Shown here: piece after piece, positions 5,409 to 13,341 of the stretch
Numbering within the stretch: position 1 is the first letter of the stretch
How the letters are laid out: each line of letters opens with the position of its first letter
Source: Microcaldota archaeon
GTDB lineage: Archaea > Iainarchaeota > Iainarchaeia > Iainarchaeales > JAGVWC01
Direction: 5' to 3'
DNA length: 13,420 nt
Assembly: GCA_018813975.1 (NCBI GenBank)
Contig: JAHJAQ010000059.1
Coordinates: 1-13,420, forward strand
Notes under the pieces: generated by a model
Told to the model about the DNA's origin: nothing
The model's input: only the letters and a program-made list of their open reading frames with translations
Databases searched by the model: none
Program-made: the position numbers and the translations under genes

Positions 5409-6470
5409 CTAAAACCTCGTTTTCTTTCGTTCTGCATACCACAATAATATTGGTGCATTCAAGAGCCAAGTGGAAATAAGATCCCCAATCAATCCAAAGA
5501 ACAATACAGCAGCAATTTCAAAAATAATCGTGATTTGCGCGTAATAGGCTAACACCAGCATTACAAATACCGCGACCAAGGTAGTGGATGTCATGGTTAA
5601 ACCGGTTTTCATGGAATCCAATGCTCGGATCGCCGGATTCTCGCCTCTTTTTTTTAACAATCGGGTGGTAAGCAAAATATCCGTATCAATCGAATATCCT
5701 ACGAGCATGAGCAAGGCGGGAATGGTTGAAAGTGATAATGGAATGCCAAACAAACTCATTCCCCCCAGAGCCGCTAAAATATCAATCAATGCAGCGATTA
5801 TAATGGCTGCACTGGGCACTATCTCGCGAAAAAACACAAAAATAACAATGGTAATCAAAATAATCGCGGCAATGATAACATTAATTGCGTTTTGCCAAAA
5901 TGCTTGACCAAGAGAAGTTCCTACTTCTTTTTTTTGGAATCGTGCTTCTTCTGGTAAAAGATTCAAGGATTGCAAAACGGTTTCTTGAACCTGCACATTA
6001 AATTGTTCTTCCGCCAGAGACAAAGAATTGCGTGCGCTTTCAAGGGCAATGTTTGGTTCTAGGCTTGTTAAATCTGGAACACTATCCAACAAACCACCCA
6101 AGCCTTGAACCATTTCAATGGCTTTTTGTTTGGCTTCAGTTGGATTACTGGCCAACAGCGATTGGGCTTCTTCCAATCCTTCCAGAGAACGTGCGATTAA
6201 AGTGCTTTGAGCGTATTGAACGCGAACTCCCATGCCCGTGCTTGTTACTTTTAGTTCTTCCAAATCAAAGTTTTCTTTCAAAGCATTTTCCAATGACTCC
6301 ACATCCAAGGCCTGATCGGCTTGTACAATGAGCATCGTGCCCCCTTTCAAGTCCAAACCCGGTTTAACGCCGGGAGAAACAAAAATGAAAAATAGCATGA
6401 GCACTGCAAAAATCACGGGCAGTATCATAAACCTTTTATAATTTCCAGTATACGGATTCTTCAAAACCAA
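5409..6470 (-). CDS. secF: Protein-export membrane protein SecF
   Basis: SecF is the partner of SecD in the membrane and first gene of this minus-strand operon. The 353-residue frame has an N-terminal helix (about 15-33), GLDLKGGT (38-45), an enlarged extracytoplasmic region (46-185), and five helices from about 193 to 345. GYSIDTDILLTTR (258-270) carries the conserved helix-4 Asp. Archaeal SecF is usually nearer 280-300 residues; the extra length is a helical Glu/Leu/Gln-rich stretch at about 90-180. No cysteine is present. The start is uncertain: TTG 6470 has AGG only 3 nt upstream, TTG 6464 has AGG 9 nt upstream, and ATG 6428 would remove residues before the first helix. Either TTG keeps the basic NPYTGNYKRF segment ahead of the membrane helix. 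Confidence 0.92.
   Translation of the reverse strand: MVLKNPYTGNYKRFMILPVIFAVLMLFFIFVSPGVKPGLDLKGGTMLIVQADQALDVESLENALKENFDLEELKVTSTGMGVRVQYAQSTLIARSLEGLEEAQSLLASNPTEAKQKAIEMVQGLGGLLDSVPDLTSLEPNIALESARNSLSLAEEQFNVQVQETVLQSLNLLPEEARFQKKEVGTSLGQAFWQNAINVIIAAIILITIVIFVFFREIVPSAAIIIAALIDILAALGGMSLFGIPLSLSTIPALLMLVGYSIDTDILLTTRLLKKRGENPAIRALDSMKTGLTMTSTTLVAVFVMLVLAYYAQITIIFEIAAVLFFGLIGDLISTWLLNAPILLWYAERKKTRF
5415..5418 (-). promoter_or_regulatory. Ribosome binding site of secD inside the secF tail
   Basis: Read on the minus strand this is GAGG followed by T4, overlapping the last codons of secF and 9 nt before the secD ATG at 5405. It implies translation of secD from a shared secF-secD mRNA. Confidence 0.5.
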
Positions 6471-6504
6471 AAACCTGTAAAAAAACGCTCTATTTTACTC
6501 TAAA

Positions 6505-6546
6505 AAGCTGTTATAAGCTTGGCGCGCAAAAGGGTTTTAAATATAG
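6505..6546 (-). promoter_or_regulatory. secFD promoter region with TATA inside an inverted repeat
   Basis: Two minus-strand TATA candidates are visible. The nearer, TTATAA (6516-6511), lies in the centre of a perfect inverted repeat AAGCT-(6 nt)-AGCTT at 6505-6520, and would start transcription about 18 nt before the TTG start. The farther, TATATTTAAA (about 6544-6535), is the stronger TATA match and would give a leader of about 45 nt. A repressor bound to the inverted repeat could cover the nearer TATA. Confidence 0.4.
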
Positions 6547-6580
6547 CTAAAACCAAGGGAATAAACTGTAAAAACCCCTT

Positions 6581-6590
6581 CCTTTAAATC
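6581..6590 (+). promoter_or_regulatory. nog1 promoter (BRE/TATA)
   Basis: CCTTTAAATC is a fair BRE-TATA element about 50 bp before the ATG at 6633, giving a predicted start near 6611. GTGAT at 6625-6629 is a short ribosome binding site 3 nt before the ATG, a rather tight spacing. Confidence 0.4.
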
Positions 6591-6632
6591 TGCTAGACTA
6601 TAATTCCTGTATACTCCTTAGAAAGTGATATT

Positions 6633-7655
6633 ATGCGATTCAAAATTCATCAGGTTTGGACTGCCCAGGAACTATTGGATTTTGCTTTTAAAACTACGCG
6701 TCAATCAACCCCGGATTTGCCCAAAAAAATTCGGAAAAAAGAACGCTGGGCAAAGGAAATCGAAAAAAACAAAATCGAACAAGTAGCCAATCTACTCGAA
6801 GAAAAAATGAGATCCATTCCAAATTCTTTTCCACAATTTGAAACCCTAGAACCCTTTTACCAAGAACTACTAGATGCCAGCATTGATATTGACAAAACCA
6901 GGCGACAGTTAGGCACCCTTAAAAAAAACGCGCGCATTATTCAACAGCTTAGGAGTCAAACCATTAGACAAATCTTTCAAAGCAAAAGCATTCCAAGAAT
7001 AAGAAAACTATCCCAATCGTTTTATGGTCGCACCAGTTCTATTGTAAAAAGACTGGACAAGACCTTAAAAGAACTGGAAAAAAAACGAAAACAATTATTG
7101 GCCTTGCCCAACATTCAAACCGATTGTTATACCGTAGTACTGGCGGGTTTTCCCAATGTCGGCAAAACCACGTTATTAAAACTGTTAACAGAAAGTGAAC
7201 CGCGCATTGCTCCTTTTCCATTTACCACCCAAGGACTAAAGATTGGATATTTGAAAGAAAACTGGTTGAGCGTACAATTCATTGATACGCCCGGACTATT
7301 AGACAGGCCGCTCGAAAAAAGAAACCCCATTGAAAAAAGAGCATTAGCTGCTCTAAACCATTTGGGCGAAACCATTCTATTTGTGGTGGATCCTTCGCTT
7401 AGCAGTGGTTTTTCCCTGGAAAAACAATTCTCGCTTTGGAAACAAATTCAAACCCAATTTAAAAGCAAACAAAAAATAGCGATTATTACCAAAATTGATT
7501 TAACCGCTGAAACCGAACACAAAAAAGCCTTGGAGCAATTTTCCACAGAGTTTTCAAGTGAAAACCTTGAAAAACTCAAAAAAACCTTGCTTGAAAAAGC
7601 CAAAAAATGGTTTAAAAAAACACCCCCAGACCCCCACTCCAAGAGTGGACTTTAA
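6633..7655 (+). CDS. nog1: Nucleolar GTP-binding protein 1 homologue (Nog1 GTPase)
   Basis: Nog1 is an Obg-related TRAFAC GTPase needed for large-subunit maturation in eukaryotes; archaea carry a shorter form presumed to act on 50S assembly. The 340-residue frame starts with the family's N-terminal helical bundle (about 1-165: HQVWTAQELLDFAFK, then long charged helices). The G domain follows: G1 GFPNVGKTT (172-180), switch PFTTQG (196-201), G3 DTPGLLDRP (218-226) and G4 TKID (286-289). A Lys-rich tail follows. The G5 Ser-Ala element is not clear and may be represented near 305-310. The eukaryotic C-terminal extension is absent, as expected in archaea. It has its own promoter and is divergent from secF. 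Confidence 0.9.
   Translation: MRFKIHQVWTAQELLDFAFKTTRQSTPDLPKKIRKKERWAKEIEKNKIEQVANLLEEKMRSIPNSFPQFETLEPFYQELLDASIDIDKTRRQLGTLKKNARIIQQLRSQTIRQIFQSKSIPRIRKLSQSFYGRTSSIVKRLDKTLKELEKKRKQLLALPNIQTDCYTVVLAGFPNVGKTTLLKLLTESEPRIAPFPFTTQGLKIGYLKENWLSVQFIDTPGLLDRPLEKRNPIEKRALAALNHLGETILFVVDPSLSSGFSLEKQFSLWKQIQTQFKSKQKIAIITKIDLTAETEHKKALEQFSTEFSSENLEKLKKTLLEKAKKWFKKTPPDPHSKSGL
7634..7648 (+). terminator. Perfect hairpin at the 3' end of nog1
   Basis: CCACTC-caa-GAGTGG forms a perfect 6-bp stem with a 3-nt loop over the last sense codons of nog1, ending 4 bases before its TAA. No strong T-run follows (only TTTAAAA), so it is not a classical terminator. It could stabilise the mRNA 3' end or mark a processing site. 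Confidence 0.35.
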
Positions 7656-7696
7656 AACGATTATTGTCCTAGAATACTGTTTGTTAAGGCAAGTGG

Positions 7697-7704
7697 TATA
7701 AGAT
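7697..7704 (+). promoter_or_regulatory. TATA box of the UPF0147-PolD operon
   Basis: TATAAGAT lies about 42 bp before the UPF0147 ATG, predicting a transcription start near 7726 and a leader of about 16 nt. The leader has no clear Shine-Dalgarno motif. No comparable element precedes the DP1 start, so the three genes may share this promoter. Confidence 0.45.
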
Positions 7705-7741
7705 AGTTTTCCGCTTGACTGCTATTTTGGGGTTTTAGAGC

Positions 7742-8020
7742 ATGAACAAAGAGATCAAAAAAGACATTGAAGAAACCATAGAACTCATGCGCAATCTTGC
7801 AGCGGACACTACTGTTCCCAGAAACATTCGCTTTGTAGTAACCGAATCCGTGGAAAAACTAGTAAAAGAAGAACCAGACAAAAGCGTGGGAATTGGAACC
7901 GTGATTTATGCACTAGAGGATATTAGCAATGATATTAACATGCCAGCCCACACGCGAACCGAAATATGGACCATTATTAGTACCCTAGAATCAATCAAAG
8001 AAAAACTCAATCAACAATAG
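7742..8020 (+). CDS. UPF0147 family protein
   Basis: This is a small all-helical cytoplasmic protein of 92 residues, typical for the archaeal UPF0147 family, whose function is not established. The family's two helical halves are visible, each with its Pro/Arg signature: DTTVPRNIRFVVTESVEKL (22-40) and DINMPAHTRTEIWTIISTLE (64-83). There is no cysteine, membrane segment or obvious catalytic motif. The ATG at 7742 follows a TATA element at 7697-7704. The next gene, PolD DP1, starts 57 bp downstream with no clear promoter of its own, so co-expression with the replicative polymerase is likely here. A functional link is inference only. Confidence 0.9.
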   Translation: MNKEIKKDIEETIELMRNLAADTTVPRNIRFVVTESVEKLVKEEPDKSVGIGTVIYALEDISNDINMPAHTRTEIWTIISTLESIKEKLNQQ

Positions 8021-8077
8021 TCAAAAATAGCGGTTAATCGAAAAAAAACGCTTGCCACCAAAAAAGAAGGGAATAGT

Positions 8078-9598
8078 GTGGAAAGCGTTACTCAAAAAAA
8101 ATCAGAACAAGAAGAAATAGTAGAATTGGCCAACCAAAAAAACCTTTTTCTAAGTCCGGAAGCCCTGCAATTATTGGAAAAAGCCAGTATAGCGGATGCT
8201 AAAAAAGCATTACAAGAACTAGCCGATGAAAATGTATTCATTGTAAACTCGAATGACATTGAAAACAAGTTGATTAGAACCAAAATAACCCCTATTGTTG
8301 AGATGGAGGTTAGCATGCCAACCTCTTTCAAACCACTTGCCAAAGAATACAATGCGAATTATCGCGAACTAAAAGAATACAATTTATCCGCGTCTGATAC
8401 CTGTGATGGAAGCGTACAAGATTTTGTAAAACTATTCCGAGACAAACTGGATTTCATGCAAAGCATTCTTAAAAACCGCCAGGGATTTTCCCCCAAACCA
8501 CTTGATTCCCTCAAAGAAAGCACGCAAAAAAGAGAAGTAAACTTTATAGCCATAGTCCAAGAAAAATGGGTTTCCAAAAAAGGCCATTTGGCATTTCGAT
8601 TAGAGGATATAGAAGAAGAATGTATTGCCCTAGTGCTCAAAGACAATGCAGAACTCATGGAACAAGGCAATCGCATTCTATTGGATGAGGTTATCGGCAT
8701 TAAAGGAACCAAAGGGATGGGAGATTTGGTAATCATCAAAGAAATACTTCAACCCGATTTGCCATTAAGGAGCCCAAAAACAGTTGAAGTTCCATTAAAC
8801 GCGTGCATTATTTCTGATATTCATGCGGGCAGCAAATTATTTTTGGAAAAAGAATTTCAACAATTCTTAAAATGGCTAAATGGAGAAAAAGGAAACCCAA
8901 AAGAAAAAACAATGGTGGGCAAAATCAAATACTTGTTTATTTGTGGAGACAATGTAGATGGTATTGGAATTTATCCGGACCAAGCCAAAAACCTGGCAGT
9001 CAAAGACATTTTTGAACAATACCAAGTGCTTGAAAAACTATTACTTAATATTCCAGAGTACATTGAAACATTTATTATTCCCGGACAGCATGATAGTGTT
9101 CGATGGGCAGATCCCCAACCACCCATTCCAAAAGAATACGCACCCCAATTACACAAACAATCCAATATTCACTTTTTACCTTCTCCCGGATGGGTGGAAA
9201 TAGAAGGACTAAAAACACTCATGTACCATGGAGCCGCGATTCACGAATTATATGGAACACTTGGAAACCTTTCCATGAGTGAACCCCAAAAAGCCATAAT
9301 TGAAATCCTAAAAAGAAGAACCTTTTTGCTCAATTATGGATCCAAACAACCATACGCTCCAGAACAAAAAGATTTTTTGTCGATTCGCGAAGCACCAGAC
9401 TTATATTTTGGAGGAGACATGCACCATTTTGGTTCTGATACCTATCGCGGATGCACTATAATAAATGGAGGCTGTTTTCAAAGCCAAACAGAATATGAAA
9501 TCAAACAAGGCCATGTTCCCACCCCCGGCATTGCAGCAATTTTGGGATTGGAAAATCGAAAAATCACACTCAAAAATTTTTTAGAAGAACAGCCATGA
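8078..9598 (+). CDS. polB: DNA polymerase D small subunit (DP1), 3'-5' proofreading exonuclease
   Basis: DP1 is the exonuclease and structural partner of DP2 in archaeal family-D polymerase. The frame codes 506 residues from a GTG at 8078 with AAGGGA about 5 nt upstream. The N-terminal region (1-75) is helical, and an OB-fold region (about 150-230) follows. The C-terminal calcineurin-like phosphoesterase domain shows SDIHAGSKLF (246-255; Asp247, His249), FICGDNVDGIGIYP (287-300), PGQHDSVR (335-342), MYHGAAIHE (382-390), GGDMHHFGSD (445-454) and NGGCFQSQTEYE (463-474). All metal-site His/Asp positions appear present, so the nuclease is probably active. The motif usually written Gly-Asn-His-Asp has Gln337 for Asn. 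The archaeal symbol polB used for this subunit must not be confused with family-B polymerase. Confidence 0.95.
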   Translation: MESVTQKKSEQEEIVELANQKNLFLSPEALQLLEKASIADAKKALQELADENVFIVNSNDIENKLIRTKITPIVEMEVSMPTSFKPLAKEYNANYRELKEYNLSASDTCDGSVQDFVKLFRDKLDFMQSILKNRQGFSPKPLDSLKESTQKREVNFIAIVQEKWVSKKGHLAFRLEDIEEECIALVLKDNAELMEQGNRILLDEVIGIKGTKGMGDLVIIKEILQPDLPLRSPKTVEVPLNACIISDIHAGSKLFLEKEFQQFLKWLNGEKGNPKEKTMVGKIKYLFICGDNVDGIGIYPDQAKNLAVKDIFEQYQVLEKLLLNIPEYIETFIIPGQHDSVRWADPQPPIPKEYAPQLHKQSNIHFLPSPGWVEIEGLKTLMYHGAAIHELYGTLGNLSMSEPQKAIIEILKRRTFLLNYGSKQPYAPEQKDFLSIREAPDLYFGGDMHHFGSDTYRGCTIINGGCFQSQTEYEIKQGHVPTPGIAAILGLENRKITLKNFLEEQP

Positions 9599-9600
9599 GG
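9597..9600 (+). promoter_or_regulatory. Ribosome binding site of DP2
   Basis: GAGG overlaps the DP1 TGA stop and sits 7 nt before the DP2 ATG at 9608, the ideal spacing. It supports this start and translation of both PolD subunits from one mRNA. Confidence 0.6.
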
Positions 9601-9607
9601 AAAAAAA

Positions 9608-12600
9608 ATGGAACAAAAAAAATTTGATTTAAAACTAAACATTATTGGCGAACCACATATCAAAAGATATTACGATTGCCTCTTGAAAAAAGTCCAACAC
9701 GAAATTTCTCTGGCCCAACAAGCAAAAGCAGGCGGAATAGATATTCACAATGATATTGAAACCACGCCGGCCCTTGATCTAGCGGATAGAACAGAAAGTA
9801 TTATTGGACCAAAAGGAATTAGCAAGCGCTATCGCGAAGAATTTGCCAAAACCAATGACCGTTTAAAAGCCATTTTTACGATTTTCAAAGAAATCATTGA
9901 ACAATGCGATTGGTATCAAGAAGAAAGTCCCGCCAAACGATTAGACCAAGCCATTCGAACAAGCCTGGTATTGTTAACAGAAGGAGTAGTGGTGGCACCA
10001 CTAGACGGGGTTCCCCAAATAAAAATTAGTGAAAACCCAGACAAAACAAAGTATGTGGATATTTATTTTGCAGGACCCATTCGCGCAGCAGGGGGAACCG
10101 CAACCGTATTCCCCCTTGTTTTAGGAGACTATGCACGCCAACTATTAGGATTAGACCGTTACAAACCCACTCAAGAAGAAATAGAACGATACGTAGAAGA
10201 AACCGGAATTTATGATGAAATTGTTTCAAGGCAGTACAAGCTCAAACCGAATGAAGTGCGCAAAATAATTGCGAATTGTCCGGTTTGTGTTAATGGCGAG
10301 CCAACCGAAGATCGAGAAGTAAGTGTGCATCGAGACTTGGAAAGAATTGCCACCAACCAAATTCGAGGAGGCGCTTGTTTGGTAATTAGCGAGGGCATTG
10401 CCTTGAAAGCCATGAAAATTATTAAGTTTGCCAAACAACTCGGCTTGGATTGGAATTGGTTAGAGGACATTATTAAAATCGAAAAAAAAGGCGACTTTCC
10501 CATAACCATTAAACCCAATACCAAGTTTTTAGAACGCATGGCCGCAGGCAGGCCAATCTTTTGTTATCCCATGCGACCAGGGGGATTTAGGTTACGCTAT
10601 GGCAGAAGTCGAAATGCCGGAGCCATGGGAAAAGCCATTCATCCTGCCACCATGCGCGTACTCGATGATTTTATTGCGGTTGGAACCCAAATCAAGGTTG
10701 AAAGACCAGGAAAAGCAGCAGGCATTACCCCTTGTGATTCTATTGAAGGCCCGATTGTTCGATTATACAATGGAAAAGTACTCCAAATTCAAAGCTCGGA
10801 ACAAGCTCTAAAACTAAAACCCCAAATCGAAAAAATACTGTTTTTAGGAGACATTTTAGTTCCCATTGGAGACTTTCGCAAAAGTGGGCATCCCTTTATG
10901 CCAGTAGGGTATTGTGAAGAATGGTGGCAAAAAGAGCTTCGAAAAGCCTTGCAAGAAGGCAAAAAAACCACGATAGAAACAAAAAGGATTATAGAAAACC
11001 CAAAAGAAGTCTCCAGTAAAACCGCGATACAACTAAGCCAAGAACTTGGCATTCCCTTACACTCCAAATTTTTGTTTTATTATACTATCCTCGAAAAAAG
11101 CAGTTTTATGGTGTTACAAACCGCATTACAAAATTCCAAACAAATTGCAACAGAAAAAGGTATTATACTAGAAATCGAAAACAAAACCGAAACCAAAAAA
11201 TGCCTGGAAACCATTGGATGTCCTCACGAACTATCCCAAAAAAACCAAACCATTCGAATAGAACCTGAAAACGGTTTGGCCTTGTTAAAAACATTTGGAA
11301 TTCTAGACCACAAAACAATTTCAGCAGAAGCCATTGAAAAAGGAACAATACTTGAATTGCTCTCTCAAGCAAGCGGTTTAACCATCAAAGATAAAGGAGG
11401 CACTTTTATTGGAAGCAGAATGGGAAGACCAGAGGCAGCCAGGCCGCGAAAAATGATTGGAAACCCGCACCTCTTGTTTCCCATTGGATTATATGGCGGA
11501 CCCACCAGAAGCATTAACAAAGCAGCCAATGCAAATGAAAAAAATGCTTTTTCCACGAACACAATTGAAGTAGAATTAGCCCTATTCAAATGTCCCGACT
11601 GCCAAAAAATAGTCGAATTTTCATATTGCACGCATTGCCGGACCAAAACAAAGCCAATATATTACTGCAAGAACTGCAAAATCATTAACGCTACTAACAG
11701 TTGTTTTAAGTGCAATGCCAAAACCCAACGCCACAACTTACGCAAAATTAATTTAGCTGAAATACTAGAAACTGCTTCTAAAAATCTTGGCGTGAAAACA
11801 CCCGAGATTGTAAAAGGCGTTAAAGGGATGATCAATGAAACCAAAGTAGCAGAACCGCTTGAAAAAGGCATTTTGCGTGCTCGAAAAGACTTGCATGTTT
11901 TTAGAGATGCTACGATTCGATACGAAATGCTCAATGCGGCTTTAACTCATTTCAAGCCACGCGAAATAGGAACACCCGTTGAAAAGTTATGCGAACTGGG
12001 ATATGAAAAAGATATTAATGGAAAACAATTGGAACACGAAGAACAAATCCTAGAATTGTTTCCACAAGACATTGTGATTAACAAAGATTCCGGAGACTTT
12101 TTTATTCGCGTAACCCAATTTATTGATGAATTGCTCTCGCGTTATTATGGAACCAAAGAATACTACAAAAAAACCAAACGAGAAGAACTTATTGGCGAAC
12201 TCATGTTAGGACTGGCACCCCACACTTCTGCCGCCATAGTGGGAAGGATTATTGGATATAGCAAAGCCAAACTTGGTTTTGGGCACCCATACTTTCACTT
12301 GGCCAAGAGAAGAAACATTGACGGAGATCAAGATTCTGTCATGTTATTAATGGATGGACTATTAAATTTTTCACACTCGTACCTTCCAAGCAGTCGAGGC
12401 GGCAGAATGGATGCCCCCCTAGTATTTACGATCGCATTAACACCCAATGAAATTGACGATGAAGTATACGAAATGGAAACCTGCAAGGAATACCCCCTAG
12501 AATTGTATGAAAAAAGCCAGCAAATTGTCCCCCCTGAAAGCGTGGACATTGAAATCGTAAAAAAAAGACTGGGAAAAGAAAACCAGTATTCTGGCTTTCA

Positions 12601-13063
12601 ATTCACACACTCCACCAACACCTTTGATGAAGGGCCCGCGCGAAGCAAGTATGTAACCCTACAAACCATGGAAGAAAAAATCCGAACCCAAGCTAAACTA
12701 CAACAAAAAATCACGGCAGTAGATTTTAAAGATTCTATGGAAATTGTAATGATGTCACACTTTTTGCCAGACATTATTGGAAACACGCGCTCTTTTTCTC
12801 GACAAAACTTTCGATGCACCAAATGCCAAGCCAAATACCGTCGCGTTCCATTACTTGGAAAATGCCGTAAGTGCAAAGGAAACGTGATTCTAACAATTGC
12901 ACAAGGATCGGTAAAAAAATACTTAAAATTAGCCAAAGACATGGTTCAACAATACCAATTATCCCATTATTTAAAACAACGACTTGATTTGGTAGAAGAA
13001 GAAATCGATTCGGTATTCAAACCCGAAAAAACCACTCAAAAAAGCTTGTTTGAATTTGCTTGA
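9608..13063 (+). CDS. polC: DNA polymerase D large catalytic subunit (DP2)
   Basis: DP2 is the polymerising subunit of PolD, with a two-double-psi-barrel core related to multisubunit RNA polymerases. The 1151-residue frame is full length. Signatures in order: FAGPIRAAGGTA (154-165), NCPVCVNGEPTE (223-234), RGGACLVI (253-260), MRPGGFRLRYGRSR (322-335), MGRPEAARPRKM (605-616), and the catalytic NIDGDQDS (903-910) with Asp905 and Asp907. Four-Cys zinc clusters sit at Cys662/665/674/677, Cys687/690/699/702 and Cys1070/1073/1086/1089. The last eight residues, QKSLFEFA, resemble a PCNA-interacting peptide. No intein interrupts the catalytic region. It follows DP1 by 9 nt, so the subunits are co-expressed. 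Identity is certain. Confidence 0.97.
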   Translation: MEQKKFDLKLNIIGEPHIKRYYDCLLKKVQHEISLAQQAKAGGIDIHNDIETTPALDLADRTESIIGPKGISKRYREEFAKTNDRLKAIFTIFKEIIEQCDWYQEESPAKRLDQAIRTSLVLLTEGVVVAPLDGVPQIKISENPDKTKYVDIYFAGPIRAAGGTATVFPLVLGDYARQLLGLDRYKPTQEEIERYVEETGIYDEIVSRQYKLKPNEVRKIIANCPVCVNGEPTEDREVSVHRDLERIATNQIRGGACLVISEGIALKAMKIIKFAKQLGLDWNWLEDIIKIEKKGDFPITIKPNTKFLERMAAGRPIFCYPMRPGGFRLRYGRSRNAGAMGKAIHPATMRVLDDFIAVGTQIKVERPGKAAGITPCDSIEGPIVRLYNGKVLQIQSSEQALKLKPQIEKILFLGDILVPIGDFRKSGHPFMPVGYCEEWWQKELRKALQEGKKTTIETKRIIENPKEVSSKTAIQLSQELGIPLHSKFLFYYTILEKSSFMVLQTALQNSKQIATEKGIILEIENKTETKKCLETIGCPHELSQKNQTIRIEPENGLALLKTFGILDHKTISAEAIEKGTILELLSQASGLTIKDKGGTFIGSRMGRPEAARPRKMIGNPHLLFPIGLYGGPTRSINKAANANEKNAFSTNTIEVELALFKCPDCQKIVEFSYCTHCRTKTKPIYYCKNCKIINATNSCFKCNAKTQRHNLRKINLAEILETASKNLGVKTPEIVKGVKGMINETKVAEPLEKGILRARKDLHVFRDATIRYEMLNAALTHFKPREIGTPVEKLCELGYEKDINGKQLEHEEQILELFPQDIVINKDSGDFFIRVTQFIDELLSRYYGTKEYYKKTKREELIGELMLGLAPHTSAAIVGRIIGYSKAKLGFGHPYFHLAKRRNIDGDQDSVMLLMDGLLNFSHSYLPSSRGGRMDAPLVFTIALTPNEIDDEVYEMETCKEYPLELYEKSQQIVPPESVDIEIVKKRLGKENQYSGFQFTHSTNTFDEGPARSKYVTLQTMEEKIRTQAKLQQKITAVDFKDSMEIVMMSHFLPDIIGNTRSFSRQNFRCTKCQAKYRRVPLLGKCRKCKGNVILTIAQGSVKKYLKLAKDMVQQYQLSHYLKQRLDLVEEEIDSVFKPEKTTQKSLFEFA

Positions 13064-13086
13064 AACGACAAACGTTGTTATTTTTT
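13064..13086 (+). terminator. Terminator-like hairpin and T6 tract after DP2
   Basis: Just past the DP2 stop, AACG-acaaa-CGTT (or the competing ACAA-acg-TTGT) can form a short stem, and a six-T run follows at 13081-13086. The T-run is the part that matters for archaeal termination; the stem is weak. Confidence 0.4.
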
Positions 13087-13101
13087 ACCAATTTTAATCA
13101 A

Positions 13102-13109
13102 ATTTATCT
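13102..13109 (+). promoter_or_regulatory. Probable TATA box of the DUF4258-DUF2283 pair
   Basis: ATTTATCT, in an AT-rich stretch, lies about 23 bp before the ATG at 13128, and no Shine-Dalgarno motif precedes that ATG. A leaderless mRNA covering both small genes is the simplest reading. Confidence 0.35.
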
Positions 13110-13127
13110 ATCACCTAATAGAACCCC

Positions 13128-13340
13128 ATGAAAATCATTTTCACAAAGCATTCCTTGCGCAGACTAAAACAACGAAACATCCCAGTCAAAGCGATTCTAG
13201 ATGCCGCCCAAAACCCACAGAAAACAATTAAAAAACACGGGAAATATTACCTTCAAAAGAAAATAGAAAACGGAACGATTAAAATTGTCTGTGAAAGAAA
13301 GACAACCACAATAAAAATCATTACGGTATATTGGTTATAA
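13128..13340 (+). CDS. DUF4258 family small protein (putative toxin of a toxin-antitoxin-like pair)
   Basis: The frame codes a very basic 70-residue protein. The N-terminal helix FTKHSLRRLKQRNIP (5-19), with His8, Arg11, Arg12 and Arg16, is the DUF4258 signature. A helix follows (AILDAAQNPQKT), then a beta-rich half (KYYLQKKIENGTIKIVCE, then a TTTIKIITVYWL end). This layout resembles RelE/BECR-fold RNases, but no activity is established for this family as far as I know. The next gene begins one base after the TAA and encodes a DUF2283 protein, a partner often found beside DUF4258. Length fits the family. Family call is good; the toxin role is inferred. Confidence 0.75.
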   Translation: MKIIFTKHSLRRLKQRNIPVKAILDAAQNPQKTIKKHGKYYLQKKIENGTIKIVCERKTTTIKIITVYWL

Positions 13341-13341
13341 T

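Noticed and set aside
8359..8739. 126-codon minus-strand frame inside DP1
   Set aside because: Ser/Met-rich mirror translation of DP1 with no start context or domain.
9608..13063. Intein in the DP2 catalytic region
   Set aside because: The sequence passes through the catalytic block and the zinc clusters at normal spacing and total length; no splicing motifs are seen.
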